From positions 34,604-98,603 of the forward strand of contig DASWQV010000093.1 in assembly GCA_036403515.1 (NCBI GenBank): a stretch of 64,000 nucleotides of DNA, given 5' to 3'. Origin of the DNA: VRUE01 sp036403515. GTDB lineage: Bacteria > Actinomycetota > Thermoleophilia > Solirubrobacterales > 70-9. A program made the position numbers and the translations under genes. Numbering within the stretch: the first letter of the stretch is position 1; each line of letters starts with the position of its first letter. A model generated the notes under the pieces. That model was not told where the DNA came from, did not search any database, and saw nothing but the letters and a program-made list of their open reading frames with translations. Below, piece after piece: positions 8,606 through 16,519 of the stretch.

Positions 8606-9087
8606 GAGTCCTCGCCCTGGGCGAAGTCGTCCGGGGTGACCTCGTCGAGGAACTCTTTGAATTTGTCGACGACCTCCTCGGTGTCCTCGACATCGTGCTC
8701 GAACTCGATCGCCGACTCCTCGATCACGTCCTCGTCGGCGAAGATCGGCGCGGAGACGCGCACGGCGAGGGCGAGGGCGTCAGAGGGGCGCGAGTCGATC
8801 TCCATCTCGGTGCCGTTGATCGAGACCGTGATCGAGGCGTAGAACGTGTTGTCGCGCAGCTCCGTCACCGAGACCCGCTCGCACTTGGCGTCGAGTTGCT
8901 CAAGCAGGTCGGAGAGCAGGTCGTGGGTCATCGGCCGCGGTGTCGAGGCTCCCTGCAGCTTCATCAGGATCGCCGCCGCCTCGGGGTGGCCGATCCAGAT
9001 CGGCAGGAACTTGTTGCTGTCGACAGTCTTCAGCAAGACGATCGGCTGCTTGCCGACCATGTCAAAGCTGACGCCGTAGATCTGCAT
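8602..9087 (-). CDS. Bifunctional nuclease (BFN/DUF151) domain protein
   Basis: About 161 residues of the BFN family. The conserved core GVSFDMVGKQPIVLLKTVD...LPIWIGHPEAAAI and the acidic segment DSRPSDALALAVRVSAPIFADE are present, with an acidic C-terminal tail. Plant and bacterial members have DNase/RNase activity in some reports, but the cellular role is not settled. ATG at 9087 matches the usual N-terminus; a GTG three codons upstream (9096) is possible. It lies only 13 bases downstream of the 3' end of tRNA-Ile and may share its transcript. Confidence 0.85.
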   Translation of the reverse strand: MQIYGVSFDMVGKQPIVLLKTVDSNKFLPIWIGHPEAAAILMKLQGASTPRPMTHDLLSDLLEQLDAKCERVSVTELRDNTFYASITVSINGTEMEIDSRPSDALALAVRVSAPIFADEDVIEESAIEFEHDVEDTEEVVDKFKEFLDEVTPDDFAQGEDS

Positions 9088-9099
9088 CTGTTGCACGAG

Positions 9100-9173
<74 letters not shown>

Positions 9174-9187
9174 GCAGCCATTGCGAA

Positions 9188-9193
9188 GGATAG
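9188..9193 (-). promoter_or_regulatory. Candidate -10 box of tRNA-Ile
   Basis: TATCCT on the minus strand lies 14 bases upstream of the tRNA 5' end. The same hexamer occurs upstream of gyrB and of the TetR gene at 62280. The -35 region is weak. Confidence 0.3.
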
Positions 9194-9223
9194 CGGGGGG
9201 ATCGTGGCTGGCGGTGGTGGCGC

Positions 9224-10096
9224 TCAGCGGCTGGCGCGCTTGAGACTTCGAGCGAGAGCGAGTGCTTGGTCGAGGTCCTCGAAGCGAATCTCAACCGTGA
9301 TCCCCCCACCCCTCGGCCGCACCGTCACCTCGTGCCCGAACGCCGACTCGAGCCGGTCCGCGGCGTCGCGGATCGCGGCGGCCTCCTCGGGGGCGAGCTG
9401 GGCTCGGGGGCTCCCCGCCCTCTTTGGCTGGCCAGCCAGCTTGGCCCGATTCTCGGTTTCTCGAACCGACCATCCCGCTCGCGCGGCGTCACGGGCAAGC
9501 CGGCGTCGCACCTGATTGCCCTCGGCGCCGAGCAGGGCCTTGCCGTGGCCCTCGCTGAGCTCGCCCGACTCAAGCAGCTCCAGCGCCTCGTCGGGAAGGT
9601 CGAGTAGGCGGATCAGGTTGGAGACCGCCGGCCGGCTGCGGCCGACCCGTCGCGCCAGGTCCTCCTTGGAGAGCCCGAGCTCGTCAACCAAAGCGGCGCA
9701 TGCGCGGGCCTCGTCGACCGGGTTCAAATCCTCGCGGACCATGTTCTCGATCAGCGCCACCTGCAGGCGCTCGGCCAACTCCTGGTCGCGGACGACAGCC
9801 GGGACTCTGGCGAGACCCGCCGCCTGGGCAGCCCGCCAGCGCCGTTCGCCGGCGATCAGCTCATAGCTTCCGTCCGGGAGGGGGCGGACGAGGAGCGGCT
9901 GAACGACGCCGTTGGATTCGATCGAGGATACGAGCCCGTTGAGCGCCTCCGGGTCGATCTTCGTGCGCGGCTGGTTCGGATTTGGCTTGATCAGCTCAAT
10001 CGGCAGCTCGAGCAGCTCCCCGCTGTCCTCCGTGGCCGCCTCGGGGAGGATCGCCGAAAGGCCGCTTCCAAGTCCGCGGCGGCTCGCCTTAGCCAC
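9224..10096 (-). CDS. parB: Chromosome partitioning protein ParB
   Basis: A centromere-binding CTP hydrolase of the ParABS system. N-terminal RRGLGSGLSAILP is typical of chromosomal ParB. The CTPase motifs follow (LIAGERRWRAAQAAGL, LIENMVREDLNPVDEARA), then the helix-turn-helix (LSKEDLARRVGRSRPAVSNLIRLL) and a C-terminal dimerisation segment. GTG at 10096 is chosen because it starts the conserved AKASRRGLGSGL and overlaps the parA stop by 8 bases; an upstream TTG at 10117 would add seven residues inside parA. It should load at parS sites, none of which was recognised in this window by eye. Confidence 0.95.
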   Translation of the reverse strand: MAKASRRGLGSGLSAILPEAATEDSGELLELPIELIKPNPNQPRTKIDPEALNGLVSSIESNGVVQPLLVRPLPDGSYELIAGERRWRAAQAAGLARVPAVVRDQELAERLQVALIENMVREDLNPVDEARACAALVDELGLSKEDLARRVGRSRPAVSNLIRLLDLPDEALELLESGELSEGHGKALLGAEGNQVRRRLARDAARAGWSVRETENRAKLAGQPKRAGSPRAQLAPEEAAAIRDAADRLESAFGHEVTVRPRGGGITVEIRFEDLDQALALARSLKRASR

Positions 10097-10847
10097 GCTC
10101 GTCGAGCTCCCCGGCAAGCGCTCGGTAGGCCTCGGCGCCGCGCGAGTTGGGCGAGTGCTCGGTCACGGGCAGACCATAACTCGGCGCCTCGGCGACCCGG
10201 ACGCTGCGTGGAATGATTGTTTTGAAGACCATCTCGGGGAAGTGCTGGCGCAGTTCGCGCTCGACGTCTTGCGCCAGGCGGGTGCGCTCGTCGTACATGG
10301 TGACCAGCAGTCCCGACACCTCCAGCGCCGGGTTGAGCTGGCGCCGGATCGTCGCCAACGTGTCGAGAAATTGGACCAGCCCCTCCAGCGCCAGGTACTC
10401 GGCCTGCACCGGCACGATCACCCGGTCGGCCGCGGTGAGGGCGTTGACGCTGACCGGGCCCAGCGAGGGGGGGCAGTCGAGCAGGGTGTACGCAAAGCGC
10501 TCGCGGACCGGGCCGAGTCGCTCGCGCAGGCGGGTCTCCGAGCCCTCGATCCGGGGCAGCTCCACCGCGGCGCCGGCGAGGTCGCGGTTGGCGGGCACCA
10601 GCCAGAGATTGTCGGGGCCGGCCGGCCGGGCCGCTTCGGCAACCGAGACGTCCCCGGTCAGGCAGTCGTAGGAAGAGGGATGCATGTCGCGCTCCCCGCC
10701 CAGGGCAACCGTCGCATTGCACTGGGGGTCGAGATCGACGAGCAGGGTCTGGGCGCCGGAGGCAGCCACGCAGGCGGCGACGTTGACCGCGGTCGTTGTC
10801 TTGCCGACACCGCCCTTCTGGTTTGAGATCGCATAGACGACGCCCAT
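10089..10847 (-). CDS. parA: Chromosome partitioning ATPase ParA (Soj)
   Basis: A 252-residue deviant Walker-A ATPase. QKGGVGKTTTAVNVAA (about residues 10-25) is the P-loop with the signature lysine, VDLDPQCNATVALG follows, and DCPPSLGPVSVNAL is the Walker B-like motif. The length is typical. It forms an operon with the overlapping parB. ATG at 10847 is preceded by TAGTCT with an 8-base spacing, consistent with a near-leaderless transcript of its own. Confidence 0.95.
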   Translation of the reverse strand: MGVVYAISNQKGGVGKTTTAVNVAACVAASGAQTLLVDLDPQCNATVALGGERDMHPSSYDCLTGDVSVAEAARPAGPDNLWLVPANRDLAGAAVELPRIEGSETRLRERLGPVRERFAYTLLDCPPSLGPVSVNALTAADRVIVPVQAEYLALEGLVQFLDTLATIRRQLNPALEVSGLLVTMYDERTRLAQDVERELRQHFPEMVFKTIIPRSVRVAEAPSYGLPVTEHSPNSRGAEAYRALAGELDERG

Positions 10848-10871
10848 GGCGGCGCAGACTAGTGGGGGCCG

Positions 10872-11582
10872 CTAGCCGCGCGGTCGCTTCTTCGCCATGC
10901 CCGGCCGCCGCGGCAGGCCAGGGGGAGTCGAGCCGCGCTTGCGGATCAGGTGCAGGTGGCGATGCTCGCTGCCCGCGGAGGGGCCGACGTGGAGGGTCTG
11001 CTCGGGGTGCATTGCCAGCTCTTCAGCGGCGTTGGCCAGTTGGCCCTCCTCGTCGGGATCGCGCTTGCCCTTCCAGGCGACCAGGAAACCGCCGTCGGCC
11101 AAGAGCGGCGAAGCCAGCTCAGCGAGGGTCGAGAGGCGGCCGACGGCGCGAGCGGTCACTGCCGCGTAGGTCTCGCGGGCATCGCCTTCGGCGACCTCCT
11201 CTGAGCGAGCGTTGACGACCCGGGCGTTGGCAATGCCAGCGGTGTCGATCGCCCGCTGGATGAATTCGCACTTGCGCCCAACCGACTCGATCAGATCAAC
11301 CTGGGCGCTTGGCAGCGCAACGGCGAGTACGAGACCTGGAAACCCCGCTCCAGAGCCAATATCAGCGATTTTCTCGGCCTTGGCCAGAACAGGGAATTCA
11401 AGCCCGGTGAGGCTGTCGGCAACGTGCACCCGCCAAGCCCGCTGCGGATCGGTAACGGAGCTGACCGACGCCTGCTCCACTTCCAAAAGCTCCAAGACAA
11501 CCGAGATCGTCGCCCTCTGCGCCTCACTGAGGTGGCGGCCCGGCAGGGGTGGAGCGTCTTGTACTTTTTCGCCTCTAGCCAT
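10872..11582 (-). CDS. rsmG: 16S rRNA (guanine527-N7) methyltransferase RsmG
   Basis: A 236-residue SAM-dependent methyltransferase of the Gid B family acting on 16S rRNA. The SAM-binding motif IADIGSGAGFPGLVLAVALP is present, followed by VDLIESVGRKCEFI, RAVGRLSTLAELASPLL and VAWKGKRDPDEEG. Homology to known RsmG begins near LSEAQRATISVVLELL. The first 16 or so residues (MARGEKVQDAPPLPGR) are encoded by palindromic element A3, so the start codon lies in the loop of a mobile-looking repeat. No other good start is visible before the conserved region. The C-terminus (GSTPPGLPRRPGMAKKRPRG) is basic. Confidence 0.9.
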   Translation of the reverse strand: MARGEKVQDAPPLPGRHLSEAQRATISVVLELLEVEQASVSSVTDPQRAWRVHVADSLTGLEFPVLAKAEKIADIGSGAGFPGLVLAVALPSAQVDLIESVGRKCEFIQRAIDTAGIANARVVNARSEEVAEGDARETYAAVTARAVGRLSTLAELASPLLADGGFLVAWKGKRDPDEEGQLANAAEELAMHPEQTLHVGPSAGSEHRHLHLIRKRGSTPPGLPRRPGMAKKRPRG

Positions 11583-11641
11583 CGTCCTAACCCCAGGCGC
11601 AACTCGAAAAAGTTAAGCGGAACCCCTGCCAGGCCGCCACC
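11531..11641. repeat. Palindromic element A3, supplies the rsmG start
   Basis: Arms of 20 bp at 11531-11550 and 11622-11641 (19 of 20 paired; GGTGGCGGCC at the outer end) enclose the family-A core GGAGCGTCTTGTACTTTTTCG...CGAAAAAGTTAAGCGGAA in reverse orientation relative to A2. One end lies one base from the jag stop codon; the other is inside rsmG, whose ATG (11580-11582) is in the loop. Confidence 0.85.
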
Positions 11642-11642
11642 T

Positions 11643-12125
11643 CTACTCAGAAACCAAAGGAGCGACGACCACGCACCGGTGCGGCTCGTCGCCTTCGCTG
11701 TAGGTCTCCACGCCGGCGCGATCCTTGAGGTGCTCGTGGACGACCCGCCGCTCCTGGGCGCTCATCGGATCCAGCTCGACGCTCTCGCTGCGGCTCAGCG
11801 CCTGCTCGGCCGCCCGATCGGCCCTTGCGGTCAGCGTTTCGCGGCGACGCTCCCGGTAGCCGGCAGCATCGACGACGACTCGCTTGCGCTCGCGCATCCC
11901 GCGGTACGCCGCCTGATAGGCGAGCAACTGCAGGGCATCGATCGTCTGTCCCCGCTTGCCGATCAGCAACCCGTAGTCGTCGTCGCCCTCGACCGAAGCG
12001 GTGATGCGGTCGTCCTCCTCGCGAATCTCGACCTCCCCATCGAGGTCGAGCTCATCGAGAACGCCCTCAACGATCTCCCGAACCCGCTCGGCGGGCTCCT
12101 GTGGCCAGTCGTCAGCTCCAGACAC
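11643..12125 (-). CDS. jag: Jag/SpoIIIJ-associated RNA-binding protein (KH-R3H)
   Basis: A 160-residue protein with a KH domain (GLLIGKRGQTIDALQLLAYQA is the GxxG loop region) followed by an R3H domain (RADRAAEQALSRSESVELDPMSAQERRVVHEHL). It lacks the N-terminal Jag_N domain of firmicute homologues, which is usual in actinobacteria. GTG at 12125 is chosen because upstream frame continuation runs through palindrome B1. Its place downstream of yidC is conserved and points to a link with membrane protein insertion and cell-envelope regulation. The stop is one base from element A3. Confidence 0.9.
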   Translation of the reverse strand: MSGADDWPQEPAERVREIVEGVLDELDLDGEVEIREEDDRITASVEGDDDYGLLIGKRGQTIDALQLLAYQAAYRGMRERKRVVVDAAGYRERRRETLTARADRAAEQALSRSESVELDPMSAQERRVVHEHLKDRAGVETYSEGDEPHRCVVVAPLVSE

Positions 12126-12160
12126 TTGATGCAGTCTATGCGCGACAGCTTGGGCGCGGC

Positions 12161-12290
12161 GGGTCCTGTCATCGCTGGAGCCTCGCGAAGCGGCTCCGCA
12201 GAGGGGTTCTAGGCCCCGAAGGGGCTCATTGATTAGCACCGCCTTCTGGCGGTGCTTGGGCTCCAGCGAGGTCACCCCCCGCTGTCCCCA
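12161..12290. repeat. Palindromic element B1
   Basis: Family-B core at 12180-12260, starting CCTCGCGAAGCGG and ending GCACCGCCTTCTGGCGGTGC (a perfect 8-bp hairpin). The innermost flanking arms CGCTGGAG/CTCCAGCG are perfect; farther out pairing is imperfect (GACAGC and GGGGGG tracts). The core is about 95% identical by eye to B2 near gyrA. The right end lies one base from the yidC stop codon. Confidence 0.8.
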
Positions 12291-12291
12291 C

Positions 12292-13041
12292 CTAGCGTCG
12301 CTTCTTCTTTTTCGGCGGAGGAGGAGGCGGCTTCGCCGCTTGCACCTGCGCCGGCGTAGCCGCAACCGGTGCCGGAATCAGGCGCTGGATCGTGTACTGC
12401 TGACCCATCGTCCAGAAGTTGGTCGTGATCCAGTAGAGGATCAAACCGGCGGGGAAGCTGAGGATGAAAGGCACGAAGATAAAGGGCAGGACCATCATCA
12501 TCATCCGCTGGCTTTTGTCAGCCGTGACCGACATCACCAGCCCCGAAACCAACTGTGTCCCGATGTAGAGGACGAGCAGCACGATTAGTTCTGCGCCGGT
12601 CGCCTTTGCGGTCAGATCGTTGATGAAGAAGAAAGCCGCTTCGCTGCCGCAGTGACCGGCTTCGCAGCCGATGTCAGCCGGAAGCTCGTGCCGCAGCACG
12701 TAGAAGAGGGTGATGAAGACCGGCAGCTGGGCAATCAGGGGAATGCAGGAGGCAAAGGGGTTGACTTTGTTCTCCTGGTAGAAGCGCATCATCTCTTGCT
12801 GCATGCGCTGGCGATCGTTTTTGTACTTGGCCTGAATCTCTTTGATCTGCGGCTGCAGCGCCTGCAGCGCCCGCATTCCCTTCAGCTGGCGATAGGTGAG
12901 GGGTATCAGCAGCGCCCGAGTGACGACGGTGAGGGCGATGATCGACATCCCCCAGCTCAGCCCTGCGTTGTCGTGGAAGAACTGCAGGACTCCGTTGGCG
13001 ATGTCGATCAGCGGCTGCAGGATGTTGGCGTCGAGGATCAC
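12292..13041 (-). CDS. yidC: Membrane protein insertase YidC/Oxa1
   Basis: A 249-residue Oxa1-type insertase of the gram-positive form, without a large periplasmic domain. Hydrophobic segments include SWGMSIIALTVVTRALLIPL (with the conserved hydrophilic-groove arginine), FASCIPLIAQLPVFITLFYVL and VLPFIFVPFILSFPAGLILYW. The basic C-terminal tail PPPPPPKKKKRR is typical for ribosome contact. It is part of the conserved rpmH-rnpA-yidD-yidC-jag operon, and its start overlaps the yidD stop by 4 bases. Confidence 0.95.
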   Translation of the reverse strand: MILDANILQPLIDIANGVLQFFHDNAGLSWGMSIIALTVVTRALLIPLTYRQLKGMRALQALQPQIKEIQAKYKNDRQRMQQEMMRFYQENKVNPFASCIPLIAQLPVFITLFYVLRHELPADIGCEAGHCGSEAAFFFINDLTAKATGAELIVLLVLYIGTQLVSGLVMSVTADKSQRMMMMVLPFIFVPFILSFPAGLILYWITTNFWTMGQQYTIQRLIPAPVAATPAQVQAAKPPPPPPKKKKRR

Positions 13042-13310
13042 GAGCGAACCTCACCGTGATGGACCGAGGGGTCGACGGGCCCCACCTTCAAGCTGAAGCG
13101 GTCGGGGACGGGGTCGAACCCGCCGTGGCTGAAGGGATTGCAGCGAAGCAGCCGCCATCCGGCGAGCAGAAGCCCGCGGCCGGCGCCGAAGCGACTCACT
13201 GACTCGAGGGCGTAGGTCGAGCAGCTTGGCTCGAAGCGGCAACGACGCGGGATTGCCGGTGAGATCCATCGCTTGTAGGCACCGATCAACCCCAGAACGA
13301 GCCGTTTCAC
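13038..13310 (-). CDS. yidD: Membrane protein insertion efficiency factor YidD
   Basis: A 90-residue protein of the YidD (DUF37) family that assists YidC. The signature RWISPAIPRRCRFEPSCSTYALE with its paired cysteines, followed by LLAGWRLLRCNPFSHGGFDPVP, is complete. It overlaps both neighbours by 4 bases (rnpA upstream, yidC downstream), indicating translational coupling. Confidence 0.95.
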   Translation of the reverse strand: MKRLVLGLIGAYKRWISPAIPRRCRFEPSCSTYALESVSRFGAGRGLLLAGWRLLRCNPFSHGGFDPVPDRFSLKVGPVDPSVHHGEVRS

Positions 13311-13678
13311 GTGGAACGCTCCCCGCCAGCCCCGGCCAGCGCCTCCTCGAGGCTGGCGCGGACGCCGCTGCTCCCCTCGCGCTCGATCAGCCCGCTGATC
13401 TCGGGGCGAGCCACCAGGACGAAGTCATGTGCGGCCGGAAGGCGGTCCGAGAGACCCCAGAAAGCCTCGCGCATCACCCGCTTGACTCGGTTGCGATCAA
13501 CCGCCCCCCCGACCTTGCGGCTCACCGACACCCCAAGCCTCACCTCTTCGGCCTCCTCGTCGGTCTTGCGGGGGAAGCTGTAAAGGACGAGGTAGCGAGT
13601 GGCATGTGAGGATCCGTCGCGGTAGACGCGGTCGAACTCGCCACTGCGAGAGAGGCGGCGACGTCGTTGCGCCGCCAT
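13307..13678 (-). CDS. rnpA: Ribonuclease P protein component
   Basis: A 123-residue basic protein that partners the RNase P RNA in tRNA 5' maturation. The family signature RLGVSVSRKVGGAVDRNRVKR (RNR motif) and the N-terminal RRRRLSRSGEFDRVYRDG are clear. It begins one base after the rpmH stop codon, the classical arrangement. The C-terminal tail is longer than in Bacillus. Confidence 0.95.
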   Translation of the reverse strand: MAAQRRRRLSRSGEFDRVYRDGSSHATRYLVLYSFPRKTDEEAEEVRLGVSVSRKVGGAVDRNRVKRVMREAFWGLSDRLPAAHDFVLVARPEISGLIEREGSSGVRASLEEALAGAGGERST

Positions 13679-13813
13679 CTATGGAGTGAGGCGCTTCCGG
13701 CCTTTGCGGCGGCGGCGCTTGAGGATCGCTCGACCCCCGCGCGTGCTCATCCGCGCCCGGAATCCGTGCGTCTTCGCGCGCTTCCGCTTCTTCGGCTGAT
13801 AGGTCCTCTTCAT
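13679..13813 (-). CDS. rpmH: 50S ribosomal protein L34
   Basis: A 44-residue ribosomal protein, MKRTYQPKKRKRAKTHGF at the N-terminus and RAILKRRRRKGRKRLTP at the C-terminus. ATG at 13813 is the family start. It is the first gene of the leftward operon and divergent from dnaA. Confidence 0.97.
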   Translation of the reverse strand: MKRTYQPKKRKRAKTHGFRARMSTRGGRAILKRRRRKGRKRLTP

Positions 13814-13823
13814 TCGGCGTCGC

Positions 13824-13829
13824 AGTATA
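13824..13829 (-). promoter_or_regulatory. Candidate -10 box of the rpmH operon
   Basis: TATACT on the minus strand, 10 bases before the rpmH ATG, would give a leader of only about 3-4 bases. It is one of the best TATAAT-like hexamers in this GC-rich window. The rest of the 124-bp rpmH-dnaA gap shows a short inverted repeat (GAAAGC...GCTTTC) and no DnaA boxes. Confidence 0.4.
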
Positions 13830-13937
13830 CGGGCGGCGAAGGAAAGCTTCTCTGAAGAGGCCTCGCGGCAGGCTTTCTCCGCCATTTGCGGGGGAGCGGA
13901 TGTCGCCCTCTCTTGCCGTCGCTATGGTCGCTCGCCG

Positions 13938-15266
13938 GTGCCCGATGACCATTCGAAAGAAGATCTCGACTCCCTCTGGCGGGACGTCCAGGCCAGGCTG
14001 CGGGCAGCCTTGCCGTCGTCGACGTTCCAGCTCTGGCTGGAGCCGCTGACGGTCGTCGGCGCTCAGGCCGGTGTCCTCTACCTTGCCGCCCCGGCCGGCA
14101 TCCGCGCCTGGACTGAGCGGCGCTATTCGGGTCTGATTCGAGAGGCGCTTGGCGGTGCAGGCTCAGACCTGGCTGACGTGCGCATCGGCGATGGCGACGA
14201 CGTCGCCGGCTCCGAGAGAGAGTCCGCGCCAACCCTCGACCTCAACGTCAACTACACCTTTGAGCGATTCGTGATCGGGGAGGGAAACCGGATCGCCCAC
14301 GCCGCGGCGTTGGCCGTGGCCGAGGCTCCCTCAGAGGCTTACAACCCGCTTTTCCTCCACGGCCCGCCGGGCCTCGGCAAGACCCACCTCCTCGTCGCAA
14401 TCGCCAACTACCTGGCCGCCAACGCCCCCGGCCTGCAAGTCCGCTACACGACCGCCGAGCGCTTCACCAACGAGTTCGTCTCCGCGCTGCGGACGACCGG
14501 GGCGGAGGGCTTCAAGCGCCGCTACCGCGATCTCGACGTGCTGCTCGTCGACGACGTCCAGTTCCTCGAGGGCAAGCGCCACACCGAGGACGAGTTCTTC
14601 CATACCTTCAACGCTCTCTACGAAGGCGGCAGTCAGCTGGTCCTCTCCGCTGATCGCATTCCCAGCGAGCTCTCGAGTCTCGAGTCACGGCTGCGCGACC
14701 GCTTCGAGTGGGGCCTCACAGTCGCCGTCGAGCCGCCCAACCTCGCCACCCGCTTGACCGTCCTGCGCCGGCTCGTTCGCGAGGCCGGTGTCGACACCGA
14801 GAGCGACGTGCTCGACATCCTGGCGCGGCGAATCGACGCAAACGTGCGCCAATTGCACGGTGGGCTCACCCGGGTCCTCGCCCATGCCTCCCTGACCGCC
14901 AAGCCGCTCAGCCCCGAGCTGATCGAGGCGGTGATCCCCAAACGTACGAAGAGGGATGAGTCCACCCCGATCGAGGAAATCCAGCGGCGCGTCTCCGCCA
15001 CCTTTGGCATCTCCAGGGCGGAGCTGGTCGGCTCGACCCGTTCAGCCACGCCGCTGCGAGCCCGGCAGGTGGCGATCTTTCTCACCCGCGAGCTGACCGA
15101 TCTCTCACTGCCACAGATCGGCCGCCTCTATGGCGGCCGCGATCATTCCACCGTGCTCAACTCGATCAAGCGTGTCGAAGCTCGCTTCGACACCGACAAG
15201 GCCCTGGCCGGGCAGGTCGACGAGTTGCGCGCCGCAATCCACAGTGGGTCCACAGGCCCAGCCTGA
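13938..15266 (+). CDS. dnaA: Chromosomal replication initiator protein DnaA
   Basis: A 442-residue initiator ATPase. Domain I is short (residues 1-80), the linker domain II is almost absent, and AAA+ domain III has Walker A GPPGLGKTH (142-150), Walker B LLVDDVQFL and the sensor and arginine-finger segments. Domain IV carries the DnaA-box binding signature LYGGRDHSTVLNSIKR. It starts with GTG at 13938; TATGGT ends 9 bases upstream. It is shorter than many actinobacterial DnaA proteins, which have a long domain II. Two candidate DnaA boxes lie in its own 3' end. Confidence 0.97.
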   Translation: MPDDHSKEDLDSLWRDVQARLRAALPSSTFQLWLEPLTVVGAQAGVLYLAAPAGIRAWTERRYSGLIREALGGAGSDLADVRIGDGDDVAGSERESAPTLDLNVNYTFERFVIGEGNRIAHAAALAVAEAPSEAYNPLFLHGPPGLGKTHLLVAIANYLAANAPGLQVRYTTAERFTNEFVSALRTTGAEGFKRRYRDLDVLLVDDVQFLEGKRHTEDEFFHTFNALYEGGSQLVLSADRIPSELSSLESRLRDRFEWGLTVAVEPPNLATRLTVLRRLVREAGVDTESDVLDILARRIDANVRQLHGGLTRVLAHASLTAKPLSPELIEAVIPKRTKRDESTPIEEIQRRVSATFGISRAELVGSTRSATPLRARQVAIFLTRELTDLSLPQIGRLYGGRDHSTVLNSIKRVEARFDTDKALAGQVDELRAAIHSGSTGPA

Positions 15267-15315
15267 CGGCCGACGTCGTTGTAAGAATCAATGCTTTCCC
15301 ACAGACCAATCCACA
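15235..15315 (+). other. Candidate origin of replication: DnaA-box cluster
   Basis: Four same-strand DnaA-box-like nonamers lie at the dnaA/dnaN junction: CAATCCACA (15235-15243), GGGTCCACA (15246-15254), TTTCCCACA (15295-15303) and CAATCCACA (15307-15315). They are close to TTATCCACA. A relatively AT-rich segment (TTTTCAACAAGCGC, 15361-15374) follows before dnaN. The position between dnaA and dnaN is the usual actinobacterial oriC. The cluster is small, so further boxes outside this gap are possible. Confidence 0.55.
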
Positions 15316-15402
15316 GCCACCCAAGCGCCGCGCAGAGCGGAGCCCGTATCCCTTTCGCGGTTTTCAACAAGCGCTAATCCAACTCAAGAAGGCAATCAAC
15401 AC

Positions 15403-16509
15403 TTGAAGCTGACAACCAAACGCGACGAGCTTGTCGCCAAGCTCTCGATCGTCTCCCGCGCCGTATCGACGCGGACCGCCACCCAGGCTCTTTCCGGGAT
15501 CCTCCTCACCGCGGATGAGGAGGGCGTCAGCCTCTGCGCAACCGATCTCGAGCTGGGCCTGAAGACAAAGCTGACGGCAGAGGTCGACAGTCCCGGCTCG
15601 GTCCTCCTGCCCGGCCGTCTCCTAGCCGAGGTTTCGCGCTCGCTCGGGGATCCGTCTGTCGAGGTCGAGCTGCGCGAGGCAGAGCGCGACGTCGAGATCC
15701 GCAGCGGCGGCTCGAGCTTCCACCTGCGCACCCTGCCCAGTGAGGACTTTCCCGCCCTCCCCGAGGATCAGGGCGAGCCACTGACGATCCCTGCCGCGGC
15801 GCTTGCCTCGACGGTGGATCTCGTCGCCCGCGCCGCTTCACGGGACGACATGCGGCCGGTTCTGACCGGCGTCCTGGTCAGCGCCAGCGGTTCGGAGATG
15901 ACGATGGTCGCGACCGACTCCTACCGCCTCGCGGTCAAGCGAACCGAGTTGGAGAGCGCGATCGGGGGCGAGCTGGAGGCGAACATCCCGGCCAAGGCGC
16001 TGCGCGAGCTGGGGCGCATCGTCTCGGCCGACGGTGTCGAGGCGGTCTCGGTCGCCTTGCTGCGCAATCAAGCCATCTTCAAGGCAGGGGGAATCGTCCT
16101 CAACACGAGGCTGATCGAGGGGCAGTTCCCCAACTTTCGACAGCTCCTTCCCGAGTCCTACGAGCACGATGTCCGCCTGCCCCGCGGCGAGTTCCTCGAC
16201 GTCGTCCGCCGGGTCAGCCAGCTGGCGCAGCGCAACGCGCCGTTGCGGCTTTCTTTCGCGCCAGGCGAGCTGACGGTCGCCGCCTCGACTCCGGATGTCG
16301 GCGACGCGGAGGAGACGATGCCGGCGGCTTTTGAGGGAGAGCCGCTGGAGATCGGCTTCAACCCCGACTTCCTGCGCGAGGGGATCGAAAGCGTCGAGGG
16401 GGATGAGGTTGTGCTGCGATTGATCTCACCGCTGCGCCCCGGTCTCCTGCAGCCGGTCGACAACGAGAACTTCCGCTACCTGGTGATGCCGATCCGCCTC
16501 AACGTGTGA
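15403..16509 (+). CDS. dnaN: DNA polymerase III sliding clamp (beta subunit)
   Basis: A 368-residue three-domain clamp. The start KLTTKRDELVAKLSIVSRAVS, the middle RLAVKRTELESAI and the C-terminal RYLVMPIRLNV (the conserved clamp end) are all present. TTG at 15403 is chosen because the family N-terminus begins exactly there, even though the frame stays open upstream through the origin region. It is followed 10 bases later by recF. Confidence 0.96.
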   Translation: MKLTTKRDELVAKLSIVSRAVSTRTATQALSGILLTADEEGVSLCATDLELGLKTKLTAEVDSPGSVLLPGRLLAEVSRSLGDPSVEVELREAERDVEIRSGGSSFHLRTLPSEDFPALPEDQGEPLTIPAAALASTVDLVARAASRDDMRPVLTGVLVSASGSEMTMVATDSYRLAVKRTELESAIGGELEANIPAKALRELGRIVSADGVEAVSVALLRNQAIFKAGGIVLNTRLIEGQFPNFRQLLPESYEHDVRLPRGEFLDVVRRVSQLAQRNAPLRLSFAPGELTVAASTPDVGDAEETMPAAFEGEPLEIGFNPDFLREGIESVEGDEVVLRLISPLRPGLLQPVDNENFRYLVMPIRLNV

Positions 16510-16519
16510 GGTTTGCCCG

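Noticed and set aside
13814..13937. oriC in the rpmH-dnaA gap
   Set aside because: Only 124 bases and no DnaA-box-like nonamer; the dnaA-dnaN gap has four.
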